Program-made: the position numbers and the translations under genes
Source: Achromobacter anxifer
Lineage (GTDB): Bacteria; Pseudomonadota; Gammaproteobacteria; Burkholderiales; Burkholderiaceae_B
Reading direction: 5' to 3'
Assembly (NCBI RefSeq): GCF_903652925.1
Contig: NZ_CAHLAR010000001.1
Coordinates: forward strand, 434,001-498,000
Length of the DNA: 64,000 nucleotides
Part shown: positions 54,747-63,935 of the stretch, piece by piece
Layout of the letters: every line of letters starts with the position of its first letter
Numbering within the stretch: the first letter of the stretch is position 1
Notes under the pieces: model-generated
The model's input: the letters and a program-made list of their open reading frames with translations, nothing else
Databases searched by the model: none
What the model was told of the DNA's origin: nothing

Positions 54747-56264
54747 TTACTTCGCTGCTTTCATAGCGACACCCGCACCCCTGCCGCCAGCAGCTTGGGC
54801 ATCCCTGGTTCCTGCCGCCAGCCCTTGAATTGCCGTTCCCGCGCGCACGCCTACCCAGCCCAGCGCAGCCACCCAGAAGGTAGGCAGCACGATGAACATC
54901 GTCGCCATGACGAAGTTCAGCAGCATGTCGCCGAAGGCGTTGTTCAGGCCGATCAGCGGATCGAAGTTGCTGTGCGGCCGGTTCGCGCCGAACCCCCAGC
55001 CGTAGAGCGCGTCGAGGATCGTGCTGTCCAGCCAGCGCGCGAGCTGGAACCAGAAGTCCACGAAGAACAGCGCGAACTGCACGCAGCTCACCGCGACCAG
55101 CGCCTTCAGCTCGTAGGTGCCGAAGACCAGCACCAGCGGGATGCAGATCACCAGCGCCATCTTGAGCAGCGACAGCACCATCGGCAGCGCCTGGCGTACC
55201 ACGTCCATCGCCGGAAAGAAGCCCAGCGAGCCCATGGTCAGCCCCAGGTCGCCGGCGCCGCGCGTCACGACGTTGGGCAGCGTCTTCTCGATCTGGCCGC
55301 CGTAGTCGGTGTAGACCGAGCCCTGGTTCATCTTCTGCTGCCGCGGCGAGACCACGGCGCGGATCACCGAGTCGTTCACCTCGCTCTGCGACAGGAAGCC
55401 CGCCCAGCGGCCGATGCGCGTCAGCAGGTCGGGATCGACCTGGGCCAGCAGGCGCGCGCGCAGGCCGCTGCCGCCGTCCGACCACCACTGCCGGCACGTG
55501 GGGTAGCCCCCGCCGCTATCCACCTGGGCCAGCCCCGCATCGCGCGTCGCGTCGTAGGGCCAGGCCGTGCGTGGCGTGTTCGAGTGGTAGGTGTCGTAGA
55601 AGCCCGCGTTGTTCAGGAAGTAGCTCGAACCGATCCAGGTCACGTCATTCATCTGCTCGTCGGAGAGCGTGGGCCGAGACATGAACAGCTTGGCGCGCGA
55701 GGGGCCGTAGCAGTCATGCACGAAGTCGCCGACCTCCTGGGCCAGCACCGGGTCATCGATGCGCGTGGCATCCACGTCCATGCGCATCTGACGCAGATCC
55801 GTTCCGCAGGGGATGGCCGCCACCGCGCCGCCCGTCACCGCCTTCGAGATGGCGTGCATGAAGAACCACCACACCGGCACCAGCGCGCTCTGGTTGTTGA
55901 GCGTGGTGTAGGCGTTCGACCAGCCCGTGTCGGTGGGCTGCGGGACGCTGACCTGGCATTGCGCGGAGCGCGTCGTGTCGAACTTGATGGTGCTGAGGTC
56001 GACCGGAATGAAGGGGATGCCGGCGAACAGGATGACGACGATCGCCACCCACACGCGGTTCTCGATGCGCATCGATGACAGCACCCCCTTGTTGCCCTCG
56101 TCCGCACCCTCGGCCCGCGCGCGCAGCCATTCCTGCACCACCATGACCACGAAGGGCAGCGCGAATACGCCGCTGGCCACGAGGATGTTCCAGATGCCGT
56201 TGCTGACGATCCACCCGACCAGGGTCAGGTAATACTCCAGGTAGTCCGTTGTGTTGAGCGTCAT
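54747..56264 (-). CDS. TraG N-terminal-like conjugation membrane protein
   Basis: A 505-residue inner-membrane protein like the N-terminal part of F-type TraG, in the version used by PFGI-1-class ICEs. Membrane segments are predicted near residues 12-45, 70-90, 345-420 and 430-470, with a periplasmic region of about 230 residues between them containing Cys pairs. F-type TraG serves mating-pair stabilisation and pilus assembly; here only the membrane/periplasmic part is present. It is the last gene of the minus-strand transfer operon. Confidence 0.85.
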   Translation of the reverse strand: MTLNTTDYLEYYLTLVGWIVSNGIWNILVASGVFALPFVVMVVQEWLRARAEGADEGNKGVLSSMRIENRVWVAIVVILFAGIPFIPVDLSTIKFDTTRSAQCQVSVPQPTDTGWSNAYTTLNNQSALVPVWWFFMHAISKAVTGGAVAAIPCGTDLRQMRMDVDATRIDDPVLAQEVGDFVHDCYGPSRAKLFMSRPTLSDEQMNDVTWIGSSYFLNNAGFYDTYHSNTPRTAWPYDATRDAGLAQVDSGGGYPTCRQWWSDGGSGLRARLLAQVDPDLLTRIGRWAGFLSQSEVNDSVIRAVVSPRQQKMNQGSVYTDYGGQIEKTLPNVVTRGAGDLGLTMGSLGFFPAMDVVRQALPMVLSLLKMALVICIPLVLVFGTYELKALVAVSCVQFALFFVDFWFQLARWLDSTILDALYGWGFGANRPHSNFDPLIGLNNAFGDMLLNFVMATMFIVLPTFWVAALGWVGVRAGTAIQGLAAGTRDAQAAGGRGAGVAMKAAK

Positions 56265-56279
56265 GGCGTTCTCCAGGGC

Positions 56280-56633
56280 TCAGCCATTGCGCAGTAGCTG
56301 GCTGCCTTCGAGCAGCACGAGGGTGGCGACGGCCGCGATCTCGGCGCGCAGCAGGCGCTGATGGGTCTCGGCCAATGGCTCGCGTTCGCGCAGGCGCCGA
56401 CGCATCCACCACCAGCCGTAGGCCGTCGCCGCGTAGAGCAGCAGCCGCCAGACGAGGAAGTGGCCCGAGTGCTCGCGCAGCCACTGCTCCCAGCCGTCGA
56501 TGCTGCCGACGATGTGGAGGCCGACGACGTTCACGCCGACCGCGATGCCCGCCACCAGCAGCACCCACAGCAGCACGATGCCGACGCGGCGGCCGAGCAG
56601 CCGTGCCGGCCGCAGCCAGGCCCGGCTGGTCAT
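56280..56633 (-). CDS. Hypothetical ICE membrane protein
   Basis: A 117-residue protein with two membrane segments (about residues 15-37 and 60-80) and a final hydrophobic helix (AEIAAVATLVLLEGSQLL). A long open frame to 59171 runs through the neighbouring genes, but ATG 56633 is right because it overlaps the previous stop by 4 bases. It is conserved in position between the TIGR03755 and TraG-like genes of related elements as far as I recall. Its role in transfer is unknown. Confidence 0.72.
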   Translation of the reverse strand: MTSRAWLRPARLLGRRVGIVLLWVLLVAGIAVGVNVVGLHIVGSIDGWEQWLREHSGHFLVWRLLLYAATAYGWWWMRRRLREREPLAETHQRLLRAEIAAVATLVLLEGSQLLRNG

Positions 56634-58033
56634 GGCCCGCTCCGCGGCTTCTGCACTTCCTTGAGCCGGTCGCGCGTCGTGTCGCCCTCGAAGATGCCGC
56701 GCGAGCCCGCGGCGCGGGTGCCGTGGCGCTGCACGATCGCCATCGCCGAATTGCCGGCCAGCGTGCGCCGCAGCTCCAGCTCGGTCTTGAGGTTGTTGAT
56801 CTCCTGCTCCAGCGCGTTGTTCTCCTGATCGACCGCCTTCACGGCCAGCTCGTTGGCGGCGACGTTCGGCTCCTTCTTGCCGGTCAGCAGCGTGCGCTGC
56901 AACAGCAGGGCCTTCTCCAGCACGCTCGACAGCGCGGCTTCGGACGCCAGGCGCTTGCCGAGCAGGTCTTGATCGGGCTCGTCGCGCAGCGCCTCGATCA
57001 CGCCGCGCGTGATCGGCAGCGAGTTGCTGCCGGCGGCTTCGAGGTTTGCCACCGTCATCGGCGTCGAGCCCGTCACGAGGCCCTGCAGTGCCTGCAGCTT
57101 GGTCTCGTACTCTTCCTGGATCACCGGCGTCAGGCCGACGCCAGGCGTGGTCTGCGTCTTGGTGCAGGTCTCGCAGGTGCGTTGCTCGCGCTCGCCGAGC
57201 ACGCGGGTTGCGAAGTCCGCTGCGGCCTGCGGCGAGGACCAGGTTTGGCAGGTCAGCCGGTTGCCGCAGGACGCGCGCGGGATGGATGAGGTGTCGCTGA
57301 CGCCGCGGCTGTTGAGCAGGTTGTAGCCGGCACGGGTCACGTCGCCGACCACCTTGATGGAACCCTGGCCCGAGCCGCCCGCGTTGCCGCCGCCCACCCA
57401 GGGCACGCCGTTGTTGCCCTTGTTCGATTCGGCCTGCTCGACGGCGGACACCGCATCGGTGCTGCTCACCGCATCGCGCAGCGCGAAACCTTCGGCGAGC
57501 TGATCCCACCCGGCCTGGCCGCCGGCCATGTCCGCCATCCGGTTGGCCATCGCCTTGCACGTCAACTTGCTGCGGTCGAAATCGAGCCGAGCCTGCAGCA
57601 CGCCGTTGGTCAGCAGGTTGTAGAGGCCCGGATCGGCGCGCTGGATGATCAGGGCCGGCAGCGACGCCACGGCGCTGGTGGCGCTCTGGATCACCGAGGA
57701 CATGATCTGCTGAAAGCCATTGGTGAGGCCGTTCAACTGGTTCTGCAGCGTCGTCGTGATGCTCATGTTTCCGCAGATCAGGTTGCTGTTCCAGCCGATG
57801 CCCACGCCGATGCTCTGCATGTTCCCGGCGCCGCCCATGGACACGGCCCGGCCGCCGCCGATGCTGTAGAGCACGTCGTCGCCGATGACGCTGCCGCTCA
57901 CGCCGACGCCGGTGGGGCTGATGCGGGTCTGCGCCCACGCGACGCCGGCTGCGGCCGTGACGGCGCAGGCGAGCGCGATGCTGAGCGCGTAGGGCCTGGC
58001 GCGCTGTGCGAAACGGGAGAGAGACGCTTTCAT
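56630..58033 (-). CDS. ICE protein of TIGR03755 (PFL_4711) family
   Basis: A 467-residue exported protein: signal peptide (cleavage near VAWAQ, about residue 35), a glycine-rich start (GVGVSGSVIGDDVLYSIGGG), many paired cysteines (ICGN, LTCKA, SCGNRLTCQ, CETCTK) and a C-terminal coiled-coil region (LEQEINNLKTELELRR, about 410-430). It resembles F-type TraH in layout, which acts with TraG at the outer membrane in pilus assembly (inference). It overlaps the next gene by 4 bases. Confidence 0.88.
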   Translation of the reverse strand: MKASLSRFAQRARPYALSIALACAVTAAAGVAWAQTRISPTGVGVSGSVIGDDVLYSIGGGRAVSMGGAGNMQSIGVGIGWNSNLICGNMSITTTLQNQLNGLTNGFQQIMSSVIQSATSAVASLPALIIQRADPGLYNLLTNGVLQARLDFDRSKLTCKAMANRMADMAGGQAGWDQLAEGFALRDAVSSTDAVSAVEQAESNKGNNGVPWVGGGNAGGSGQGSIKVVGDVTRAGYNLLNSRGVSDTSSIPRASCGNRLTCQTWSSPQAAADFATRVLGEREQRTCETCTKTQTTPGVGLTPVIQEEYETKLQALQGLVTGSTPMTVANLEAAGSNSLPITRGVIEALRDEPDQDLLGKRLASEAALSSVLEKALLLQRTLLTGKKEPNVAANELAVKAVDQENNALEQEINNLKTELELRRTLAGNSAMAIVQRHGTRAAGSRGIFEGDTTRDRLKEVQKPRSGP

Positions 58034-58042
58034 CGGAATACC

Positions 58043-58993
58043 TCAGAGGAAATCGACGCTGCCGAGGAAGACCTGCCCGCGGCGCTGGCAGCAGGCATAG
58101 GGCCGCCACAGCGCCCAGGCGTAGTCGCCTTGCTGGGCCTGCACGCGCGTGTTGGAGTGGGGGAACACGGCGCAGGAGTTGGAGAGGGTCGGCGTCAGCT
58201 CCTGCCACTTGCCGGTGGAGGCATCGCTCTCCACCAGGGCGCCGGCCGGCCAATAGCCGTCGCTCGAACTCGCGAGCAGCGGCTGGTAGACGTGCGGCTG
58301 CATGCGCCGCGTGACGACATCGCCCGCGCGCTGCGCGACGACGGCGCCGCTCTTGTAGTCGTCGGTCTGATGCAGGAAGCCGCCGCGCGGATAGACGTTG
58401 CCCCACAGGTTGAGCGTCGTGCGGCCGCCGATCTCGCGCATGCCGGGGATCACCGCCTCGGGGTACACCATCTCCGGGACGTTGTAGCGCCAGGCCAGCG
58501 TGTCGAGGGTGCTCAGCAGGTACGGCATGAAGGCCGTGCCTGCGCCCTGGCAGGCGTAGCCGGACGCGCTGGCGAACTGGCTGAACACCGAACCGCCGGG
58601 ATGCCCGATCACGTCGGCGTTCTTGAACTTCGCCAGGTTGTTCTCGTTGTCGTGGTTCGTCGTCCCGTCGCCGCCGGCCTGCGCCGTGGGATTGGGCATG
58701 CTCATGGCGCGCACCTCGATCCACGGGTTCTCGCCGGTGTTGCTGTAGCTCGACACCACCGCGTCGGGAATGTAGTGGCGCACCTTCACCGAGGTGCGCA
58801 CCGTGCAGCCCGTCCAGGTGCAGAACAGCCAGTAGCAGATGCCGACGACGCGATATTCCAGGCAGTCGGGCGACAGGGCCGAGGACACGATGGTAGCCGT
58901 GTTCAGCGCGAAGCTCGAAGCGGCGCCGCCGAGCAGCACCGAAGCGATGGCAAGGCGGGCCCGGCGCGACGACGCCGACAGCAGGCGGTTCAT
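58043..58993 (-). CDS. ICE protein of TIGR03756 (PFL_4710) family
   Basis: A 316-residue periplasmic protein, similar in position and style to F-type TraU: signal peptide ending near SSFALN, the segment CLEYRVVGICYWLFCTWTGC with conserved cysteines (about residues 44-63), and further Cys near the C-terminus (ACCQRRG). The cysteines are probably paired by the Dsb system and the thioredoxin-like protein encoded at 60281. The frame open to 60253 includes the adjoining genes; ATG 58993 is set by the 4-base overlap with the upstream stop. Confidence 0.88.
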   Translation of the reverse strand: MNRLLSASSRRARLAIASVLLGGAASSFALNTATIVSSALSPDCLEYRVVGICYWLFCTWTGCTVRTSVKVRHYIPDAVVSSYSNTGENPWIEVRAMSMPNPTAQAGGDGTTNHDNENNLAKFKNADVIGHPGGSVFSQFASASGYACQGAGTAFMPYLLSTLDTLAWRYNVPEMVYPEAVIPGMREIGGRTTLNLWGNVYPRGGFLHQTDDYKSGAVVAQRAGDVVTRRMQPHVYQPLLASSSDGYWPAGALVESDASTGKWQELTPTLSNSCAVFPHSNTRVQAQQGDYAWALWRPYACCQRRGQVFLGSVDFL

Positions 58994-59436
58994 GGCTGTG
59001 CCCTCCGATGTGATTCGATGCGTGCCACGGCGCGCGCGACATCGGGCTCGCCGTAGACCACGTAGCGGCGATCGACCACCACGGCAGGCACCTTGGCCAG
59101 CCCCAAGCCCCAGGCATCGGCGACGCCCTGGTAGGCGCTGCCGATGCGGCGCTGTAGTGCCTGGCTGCCATCGCGCAGGCGTTGCTGCACGAGCGCGGCC
59201 GCGCGGCCCGGATCGGCAGGCAGGCCCGCGGCCAGTTCGGCCTCGATGCGCTCGGGCAGATCCAGCTCGATCACGCGCGCGCCGGATGCGGACTGCACTG
59301 GATGGCGGCTGTCGGTCACGACCAGCACGTCGGCTGCGGATGCGTCCTGGCCGAGCAGGCACAGCAGCAGCCCTCCCGCGCAGGCGATGCGCGTACACCG
59401 CAGCCGCGGGATGGGTTTCAAGAAGGGAGCCGTCAT
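58990..59436 (-). CDS. ICE protein of TIGR03757 (PFL_4709) family
   Basis: A 148-residue exported protein with signal peptide (about 1-34), then ADVLVVTDSRHPV and a C-terminal thioredoxin-like LGLAKVPAVVVDRRYVVYGE. It matches the F-type TrbC/TraW class of small periplasmic assembly proteins in position and size (inference). Between this gene and the next upstream one lies a 156-bp gap with a terminator, so it may have its own promoter in 59437-59545. Confidence 0.85.
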   Translation of the reverse strand: MTAPFLKPIPRLRCTRIACAGGLLLCLLGQDASAADVLVVTDSRHPVQSASGARVIELDLPERIEAELAAGLPADPGRAAALVQQRLRDGSQALQRRIGSAYQGVADAWGLGLAKVPAVVVDRRYVVYGEPDVARAVARIESHRRAQP

Positions 59437-59545
59437 GGCGGGCGTCCTGGGAATGAGAGCAAGGCTCTAGTCGAACGCCGAAGGCAGTCCAACCGCGACA
59501 AGGAATGCGCACCGCGCGCGCTCCGCTTTGGGCAGACAGGCGAAA

Positions 59546-59570
59546 GAAAAGCGGGAGCCGAGGCTCCCGC
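59546..59570 (-). terminator. Terminator of RadC-like gene
   Basis: GCGGGAGC and GCTCCCGC form an 8-bp stem around CGAG, and the minus strand continues TTTTCTTTC. It lies 23 bases beyond the RadC-like gene stop and separates that gene from the rest of the transfer operon. Confidence 0.8.
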
Positions 59571-59592
59571 GGGGACCAGGCGGTCAGCGGCG

Positions 59593-60087
59593 CTACAGCA
59601 GGCCGGATTCGGCGAAGGAGTACGGCGTGCCCTTGCCGACGATGAAGTGATCCACCACCCGGACATCGACTATCGCCAGGGCGGCTTTGAGCCGGTCGGT
59701 CAGCGCCTGATCGGCGGCCGAAGGCACGGTCATGCCAGATGGATGCTGGTGGGCCAGGATGACCGCCGAGGCGTTGAGGGCCAGGGCGCGCTGCACCAGC
59801 ACCCGCGGGTACACCGAGGTTTGATCGACCGTGCCCTTGAACATCGGCTCGTAGGCGAGGACTTGGTGCTGAGAGTTGAGGAACACGACGGCGAAGACCT
59901 CGTTGGGCTCCGCGACCAGCTTCAGATGCAGGTAGTCGCGCACGGCGGCGGGACTGTTCAGCATCGGGCCGGCCTTGAAGATGCGTTGTTCCAGCAAGGC
60001 GATGGCCTGGCGGATGATCCAGTCTTCGTGCTGGGCGGCGATCAGGCTGAGCGACTCGGGACGCGAGTCGGCGACGACATAGGACAT
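59593..60087 (-). CDS. RadC-like JAMM-domain protein
   Basis: A 164-residue RadC-type (DUF2466) protein with the metal-binding JAMM motif HQHPSG (about residues 113-118) followed by the Asp in SAADQALTDRL, plus the Glu in EVFAVVFLN. RadC-like proteins are frequent in mobile elements and resemble metalloproteases; the earlier DNA-repair role is doubtful. The N-terminal helix-hairpin-helix of full-length RadC is missing. ATG 60087 has GGAGG 7 bases upstream. It occurs at this place in PFGI-1-class ICEs. Confidence 0.9.
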   Translation of the reverse strand: MSYVVADSRPESLSLIAAQHEDWIIRQAIALLEQRIFKAGPMLNSPAAVRDYLHLKLVAEPNEVFAVVFLNSQHQVLAYEPMFKGTVDQTSVYPRVLVQRALALNASAVILAHQHPSGMTVPSAADQALTDRLKAALAIVDVRVVDHFIVGKGTPYSFAESGLL

Positions 60088-60280
60088 GGCGAACCTCCAC
60101 GGGATGAAGTCGGAGGACGCCTGTCCCGGGAGGGACAAACCCTCCGGGGACGATGAAGAACAAGCGGCAGAAGAGCGGGCATCCGCCACCGCATGCACAG
60201 TGGCTGTTCGCGTCCAGGGATGCGCAGCGAACGGGGTCGATCAGCACGGCCAAGCCGCGTCGTAGCCTTGAAGATCGTGG

Positions 60281-61027
60281 CTACCTGGGCATGTCTCCGA
60301 GAGACTCGGCAGGCATTTCCTTCGATGCGGGCTCGGCCGCTGCACTGGCCGCCAGCAGGTCGATCGCGGACAGCAAGGCATCTCCTTCGACCGGGCCGTG
60401 CAGCAGCAGCGTCTTGCCGGACTGGCGATCCTGCAGGCGCAGCGTGGGCGTGACCTTGATGCCCTCCTGCGCCGCGCTCGCCGACTGTGCGCGGATCAGC
60501 GCATTGGGGCGGTCGCTGTCGAGGCACTGCTGCGCGGCCGGCGTGAGGTCGGGATAGCGCAGGCCCTCGGGCAGGCCCTGACCGTCGCCGCGGGTGTGCG
60601 TGTAGACCCACTCGGCGGCCTGCCAGAACGCGGCCTGGCCGCCGGCCTCGCCGACGCACTCCACCAGGCGCGCACCGGCAGACGCGGCCGGCTCGTGCAA
60701 CGGCAACGGCAGGTGATGCCATTGCCAGCTCACGTCCGGGTGCGCGTCGATCCAGCGCTTGAGCACTGCGAAGTAGGCGCGGCAGAACGGGCATTCGAGG
60801 TCGGCGTACTCGACCACCGTGAAGCGCGCATCGGCGCGGCCATAGCGCCAGGGCGGGCCGGCTGGTGCCGTTGCCGGCGCAGGCGTTGCTTCTGCCGAAG
60901 GAAAATCGGGTTCGGCGGGCGGCGACTGCGGCCGCAGGCCGAGCCATGCGGCCGTTGTCAGGGCCGCGGCCATCAGCAGCGCGACGACAAGGACGGTGCG
61001 GGACGGCGCGAAGCGAGGGATGCGCAT
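60281..61027 (-). CDS. Periplasmic DsbA/thioredoxin-like ICE protein
   Basis: A 248-residue exported protein: N-terminal membrane anchor or signal (about residues 9-28), a Pro/Ala-rich linker, and a thioredoxin fold of the DsbA type with the redox motif CPFC (about residue 82) and a cis-Pro in KVTPTLRL. It may form or isomerise disulfides in the Cys-rich pilus proteins encoded downstream. It starts 13 bases after the ATPase gene, with GGGGAG 6 bases before ATG 61027. A 193-bp gap separates it from the RadC-like gene. Confidence 0.85.
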   Translation of the reverse strand: MRIPRFAPSRTVLVVALLMAAALTTAAWLGLRPQSPPAEPDFPSAEATPAPATAPAGPPWRYGRADARFTVVEYADLECPFCRAYFAVLKRWIDAHPDVSWQWHHLPLPLHEPAASAGARLVECVGEAGGQAAFWQAAEWVYTHTRGDGQGLPEGLRYPDLTPAAQQCLDSDRPNALIRAQSASAAQEGIKVTPTLRLQDRQSGKTLLLHGPVEGDALLSAIDLLAASAAAEPASKEMPAESLGDMPR

Positions 61028-61040
61028 CGTGGACTCCCCG

Positions 61041-63935
61041 TCACGCCAGCGCATCGAGCACCAGCGGCTCGATGCTGCGGGCGCGGTCGATCTTCTCGGC
61101 GATCTTGAAAGCGGCGTCCAGTTCGCCGATGCCGTACTGCTGCATCAACTGGAAACGCTCGGCCTTCTCTTCCGGCTCGGTCTGAGCCAGCGCCAGGTAC
61201 AGGCTGGGCGGCACCGCGCGGAATAGCACTTCCATGCTCTTGGAAAGGATCACGCCCTCGCTGAACTTGCCGGCCTCCTTGCGGGCCGACAGCATCAGCG
61301 CCTTCTGCGCCGCGTTCAGCTCGCGAAAGCGCGCGATCTTCTCCACCTCGTCGGGCGGCATCGAGAGGCAGATCCACCACTCGATCATGTTGAGCATGGG
61401 CTCGGCGGCCTTGGGCAGGTCGTCGATGTTCTGCGTCGCCAGCCAGTACCAGGCGCCGAGCTTGCGCCACATCTTCGTGATCTTGACGACGTAGGGCGCA
61501 AGCAGCGGGTTCTTGGTGATGATGTGCCCCTCGTCCGTCACGTTGATGATCGGCCGGCCGAGGAACTGGTCGCGCTCGGCGATGTTGTTGACCGTGTTGA
61601 TAAGGCTGATGTAGGCGATGGAAAGCTGCGCGTTGTAGCCCTCGCGTGCGAAGGTCGCCAGATCGACGATGGTGATGTCGGCCTCGGGCCAGGGCGTGCC
61701 GGGCCGGTCGAACATCTCGCCGTCCACGCCCTGGCAGAACATATCCATCGCGTCGGCCATTTCCAGCAGCCGCGCGCGCCGCACCTCGGGTAGTGCCGTA
61801 TCGCGGGCGCGCTCGCGCAGCGCATCGCGCACGTCGCGCGTCAGGACGGTGCGCTGGTTGGCCACGCAACGCTGGGCCGCATCGAGGATGCACTGGCGGA
61901 TCAGGCTGCGGTCGGCGCGCGTCATGCGCGCCTCTTCCTTGTCCTCGCCACCGGTGATCATCAGCCGCGCGGTGATTTCCAGCTCGCCGAGCACGTCGCG
62001 CTGCTCGTCCACTTCGTCGCTGCGGCTCGCCGCCTGCGCTGCGGGCTCCTGGTCCTCGTCCAGCGCATCGGCATCCAAGGTCTGCACCTGGCTGGGCGTA
62101 TCGACCAGCCGGTGCGCGTCGGCGAACGGCGCGAGACTGACGCCGGCGCCGGGCGCGAGCTTCACGCGATGCACCTTGAGGCCGAGCCGCGTGGCGAAGT
62201 CGCCGAACAGACCGTAGCTATTGCCAGCCTCCACGATGAACAGCCTCGGCCGATAGATGGCCGTGACCTGGTTCAAGATGTTGTTGAGCGTTGCCGACTT
62301 GCCAGAGCCGGTCGGCCCGAACAGGAACAGGTGCGCGTTCATCTGGCGGTCGAGCCGGTTCAAGGGATCGAAGGTGATCGGCCCGCCGCCGCGGTTGAAG
62401 AACGTGATGCCCGGATGCCCCGTGCCCTGGCTGCGGCCCCACACCGGCGCAAGGTTCGCGGCGTGCTGCGCGAACATCAGTTGCGTGTACCACTGGCGCT
62501 TGTCCAGCGCCGGATCGAACACGCACGGGAGCCAGCGCAGGTAGCTGTTCAGCGGCGCCACCTCGTCTTCCTCGCGCACCGGCTGCAGACCGGCGTTGAG
62601 CATGACGTTGACCAGTTGCAGGCCGCGGGCGTCGAGCTGCGCCAGGTCGCGCCCGCGCAGGTAGAAGGCGAGCGCGCCGCGGTACAGCTTGTGCGCGCTG
62701 CCGATCAGCCCGCGCGCTTCCTGCACGTCGCGGCGTGTCTGCTCCGAGGCCAGCGTCTCGCCGACCGACTTCTTGCTCAGGTGGTTCAGGTGAGCTTCGA
62801 GCACGTCCTGCGGCGTCGCGACGACCGTCAGGCACATCACCGTGTCCTCGGGCATCTGGTCGAACAGCGCATTGACCGCATCGCCGCCCTTGCGGGTTTC
62901 GCCGGTGACGTGGCCGGTGGCGGGCGGCATGCGCAGCCGGTCCATCACGATGACCCGGTGCGGCATGCCGTCGAACACCCAGGTGCCGTTCGCCATGTCC
63001 GAGCGCGGCTGGCCGAAGAACAGGCGGTGCGCGAAGTCCCCGCTGGCCAGCTCGATCTCGCCTTGCTCGGTTTCCTCGGGGTAACGGGTCAGCTCGTAGA
63101 AGCGCTCGCGGTCATCGGCGCTGGGGCCGAGCAGCGTCGGGTGCGGGTTGAACCAGCGCAGCAGCCAGTCGTGGATGTCGTCGGCCGCCATGCGCCGGGA
63201 CTTCACGCCCGCGTTGGCGAGGCCGCCCACGAGCCGGTCGCAGATCGTCGTCAGTGCCTGCTCGGGCGACTGACCGCGCCGCGATGCGGTCGTAGCGCTC
63301 GCACGCCGGTAGACCACCATGCGCACGCGCCGCACCTGGCCGCGCCACGGCAGGCGCGTCACCGTCGTGTCCTCGAACAGGCCGCCGGGCTTGGCGATGG
63401 CGCGCAGGTGATGGCCGAAGAAGCGCAGGTAGAAGTCGGTGAAGGCGCTGTCCTGGGCGCGCGGCCGAACGTAGTCGGCCAGCCCGCGCAGGTAGTTGTC
63501 CCAGCTCGATTCGTCCTGGGCATAGAGCTGCACCACCCAGGGGTTCTCGTCGAGTTCGTCGAAGGAGTCCTGCAGTGCGTTCTCCAGCGCATCGCGCGCC
63601 TGCCACAGCCAGGCCATCTCGCGGCCCTCGGTGCCCACCGGCGCCAGCTCGAAGAAGCCCGCCACCGACTGGCCGTCTTCCAGCAGCATGCTCTTGGAAC
63701 CCGGCAGGTACTCCACCCAAGGCAGCAGGTCGGCGAAGGACGGCGCCACACCGTAGAGCGCCTGCTGGTCCGCCTCGGTAGCAGGACGGTGCAGCCGGTC
63801 ATCCGCGACGGTGCCCGGCTCCGGGATGCCGTGTGCCGCCAGTGTCGTCACATGCCGCGACCAGGCATCCTCGTCGTGCAGCTCAGGGCCAGCCGATGCG
63901 AGGGCCTTGCGCGGCCAGGGCAAGGTCCAGGCCAT
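61041..63935 (-). CDS. TraC/VirB4-like conjugative ATPase (TIGR03744)
   Basis: A 964-residue cytoplasmic ATPase of the T4SS, the TraC/VirB4 homologue of PFGI-1-class elements (PFL_4706 family). The N-terminal half is the assembly domain; Walker A is LFGPTGSGKSATL (about residues 536-548) and Walker B is INVTDEGH (about 799-806). An acidic linker (about 620-650, EDQEPAAQ) is inserted between them. It powers pilus assembly and substrate export. ATG 63935 overlaps the upstream stop by one base, so it is coupled to the partial gene at the right edge. Confidence 0.95.
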   Translation of the reverse strand: MAWTLPWPRKALASAGPELHDEDAWSRHVTTLAAHGIPEPGTVADDRLHRPATEADQQALYGVAPSFADLLPWVEYLPGSKSMLLEDGQSVAGFFELAPVGTEGREMAWLWQARDALENALQDSFDELDENPWVVQLYAQDESSWDNYLRGLADYVRPRAQDSAFTDFYLRFFGHHLRAIAKPGGLFEDTTVTRLPWRGQVRRVRMVVYRRASATTASRRGQSPEQALTTICDRLVGGLANAGVKSRRMAADDIHDWLLRWFNPHPTLLGPSADDRERFYELTRYPEETEQGEIELASGDFAHRLFFGQPRSDMANGTWVFDGMPHRVIVMDRLRMPPATGHVTGETRKGGDAVNALFDQMPEDTVMCLTVVATPQDVLEAHLNHLSKKSVGETLASEQTRRDVQEARGLIGSAHKLYRGALAFYLRGRDLAQLDARGLQLVNVMLNAGLQPVREEDEVAPLNSYLRWLPCVFDPALDKRQWYTQLMFAQHAANLAPVWGRSQGTGHPGITFFNRGGGPITFDPLNRLDRQMNAHLFLFGPTGSGKSATLNNILNQVTAIYRPRLFIVEAGNSYGLFGDFATRLGLKVHRVKLAPGAGVSLAPFADAHRLVDTPSQVQTLDADALDEDQEPAAQAASRSDEVDEQRDVLGELEITARLMITGGEDKEEARMTRADRSLIRQCILDAAQRCVANQRTVLTRDVRDALRERARDTALPEVRRARLLEMADAMDMFCQGVDGEMFDRPGTPWPEADITIVDLATFAREGYNAQLSIAYISLINTVNNIAERDQFLGRPIINVTDEGHIITKNPLLAPYVVKITKMWRKLGAWYWLATQNIDDLPKAAEPMLNMIEWWICLSMPPDEVEKIARFRELNAAQKALMLSARKEAGKFSEGVILSKSMEVLFRAVPPSLYLALAQTEPEEKAERFQLMQQYGIGELDAAFKIAEKIDRARSIEPLVLDALA

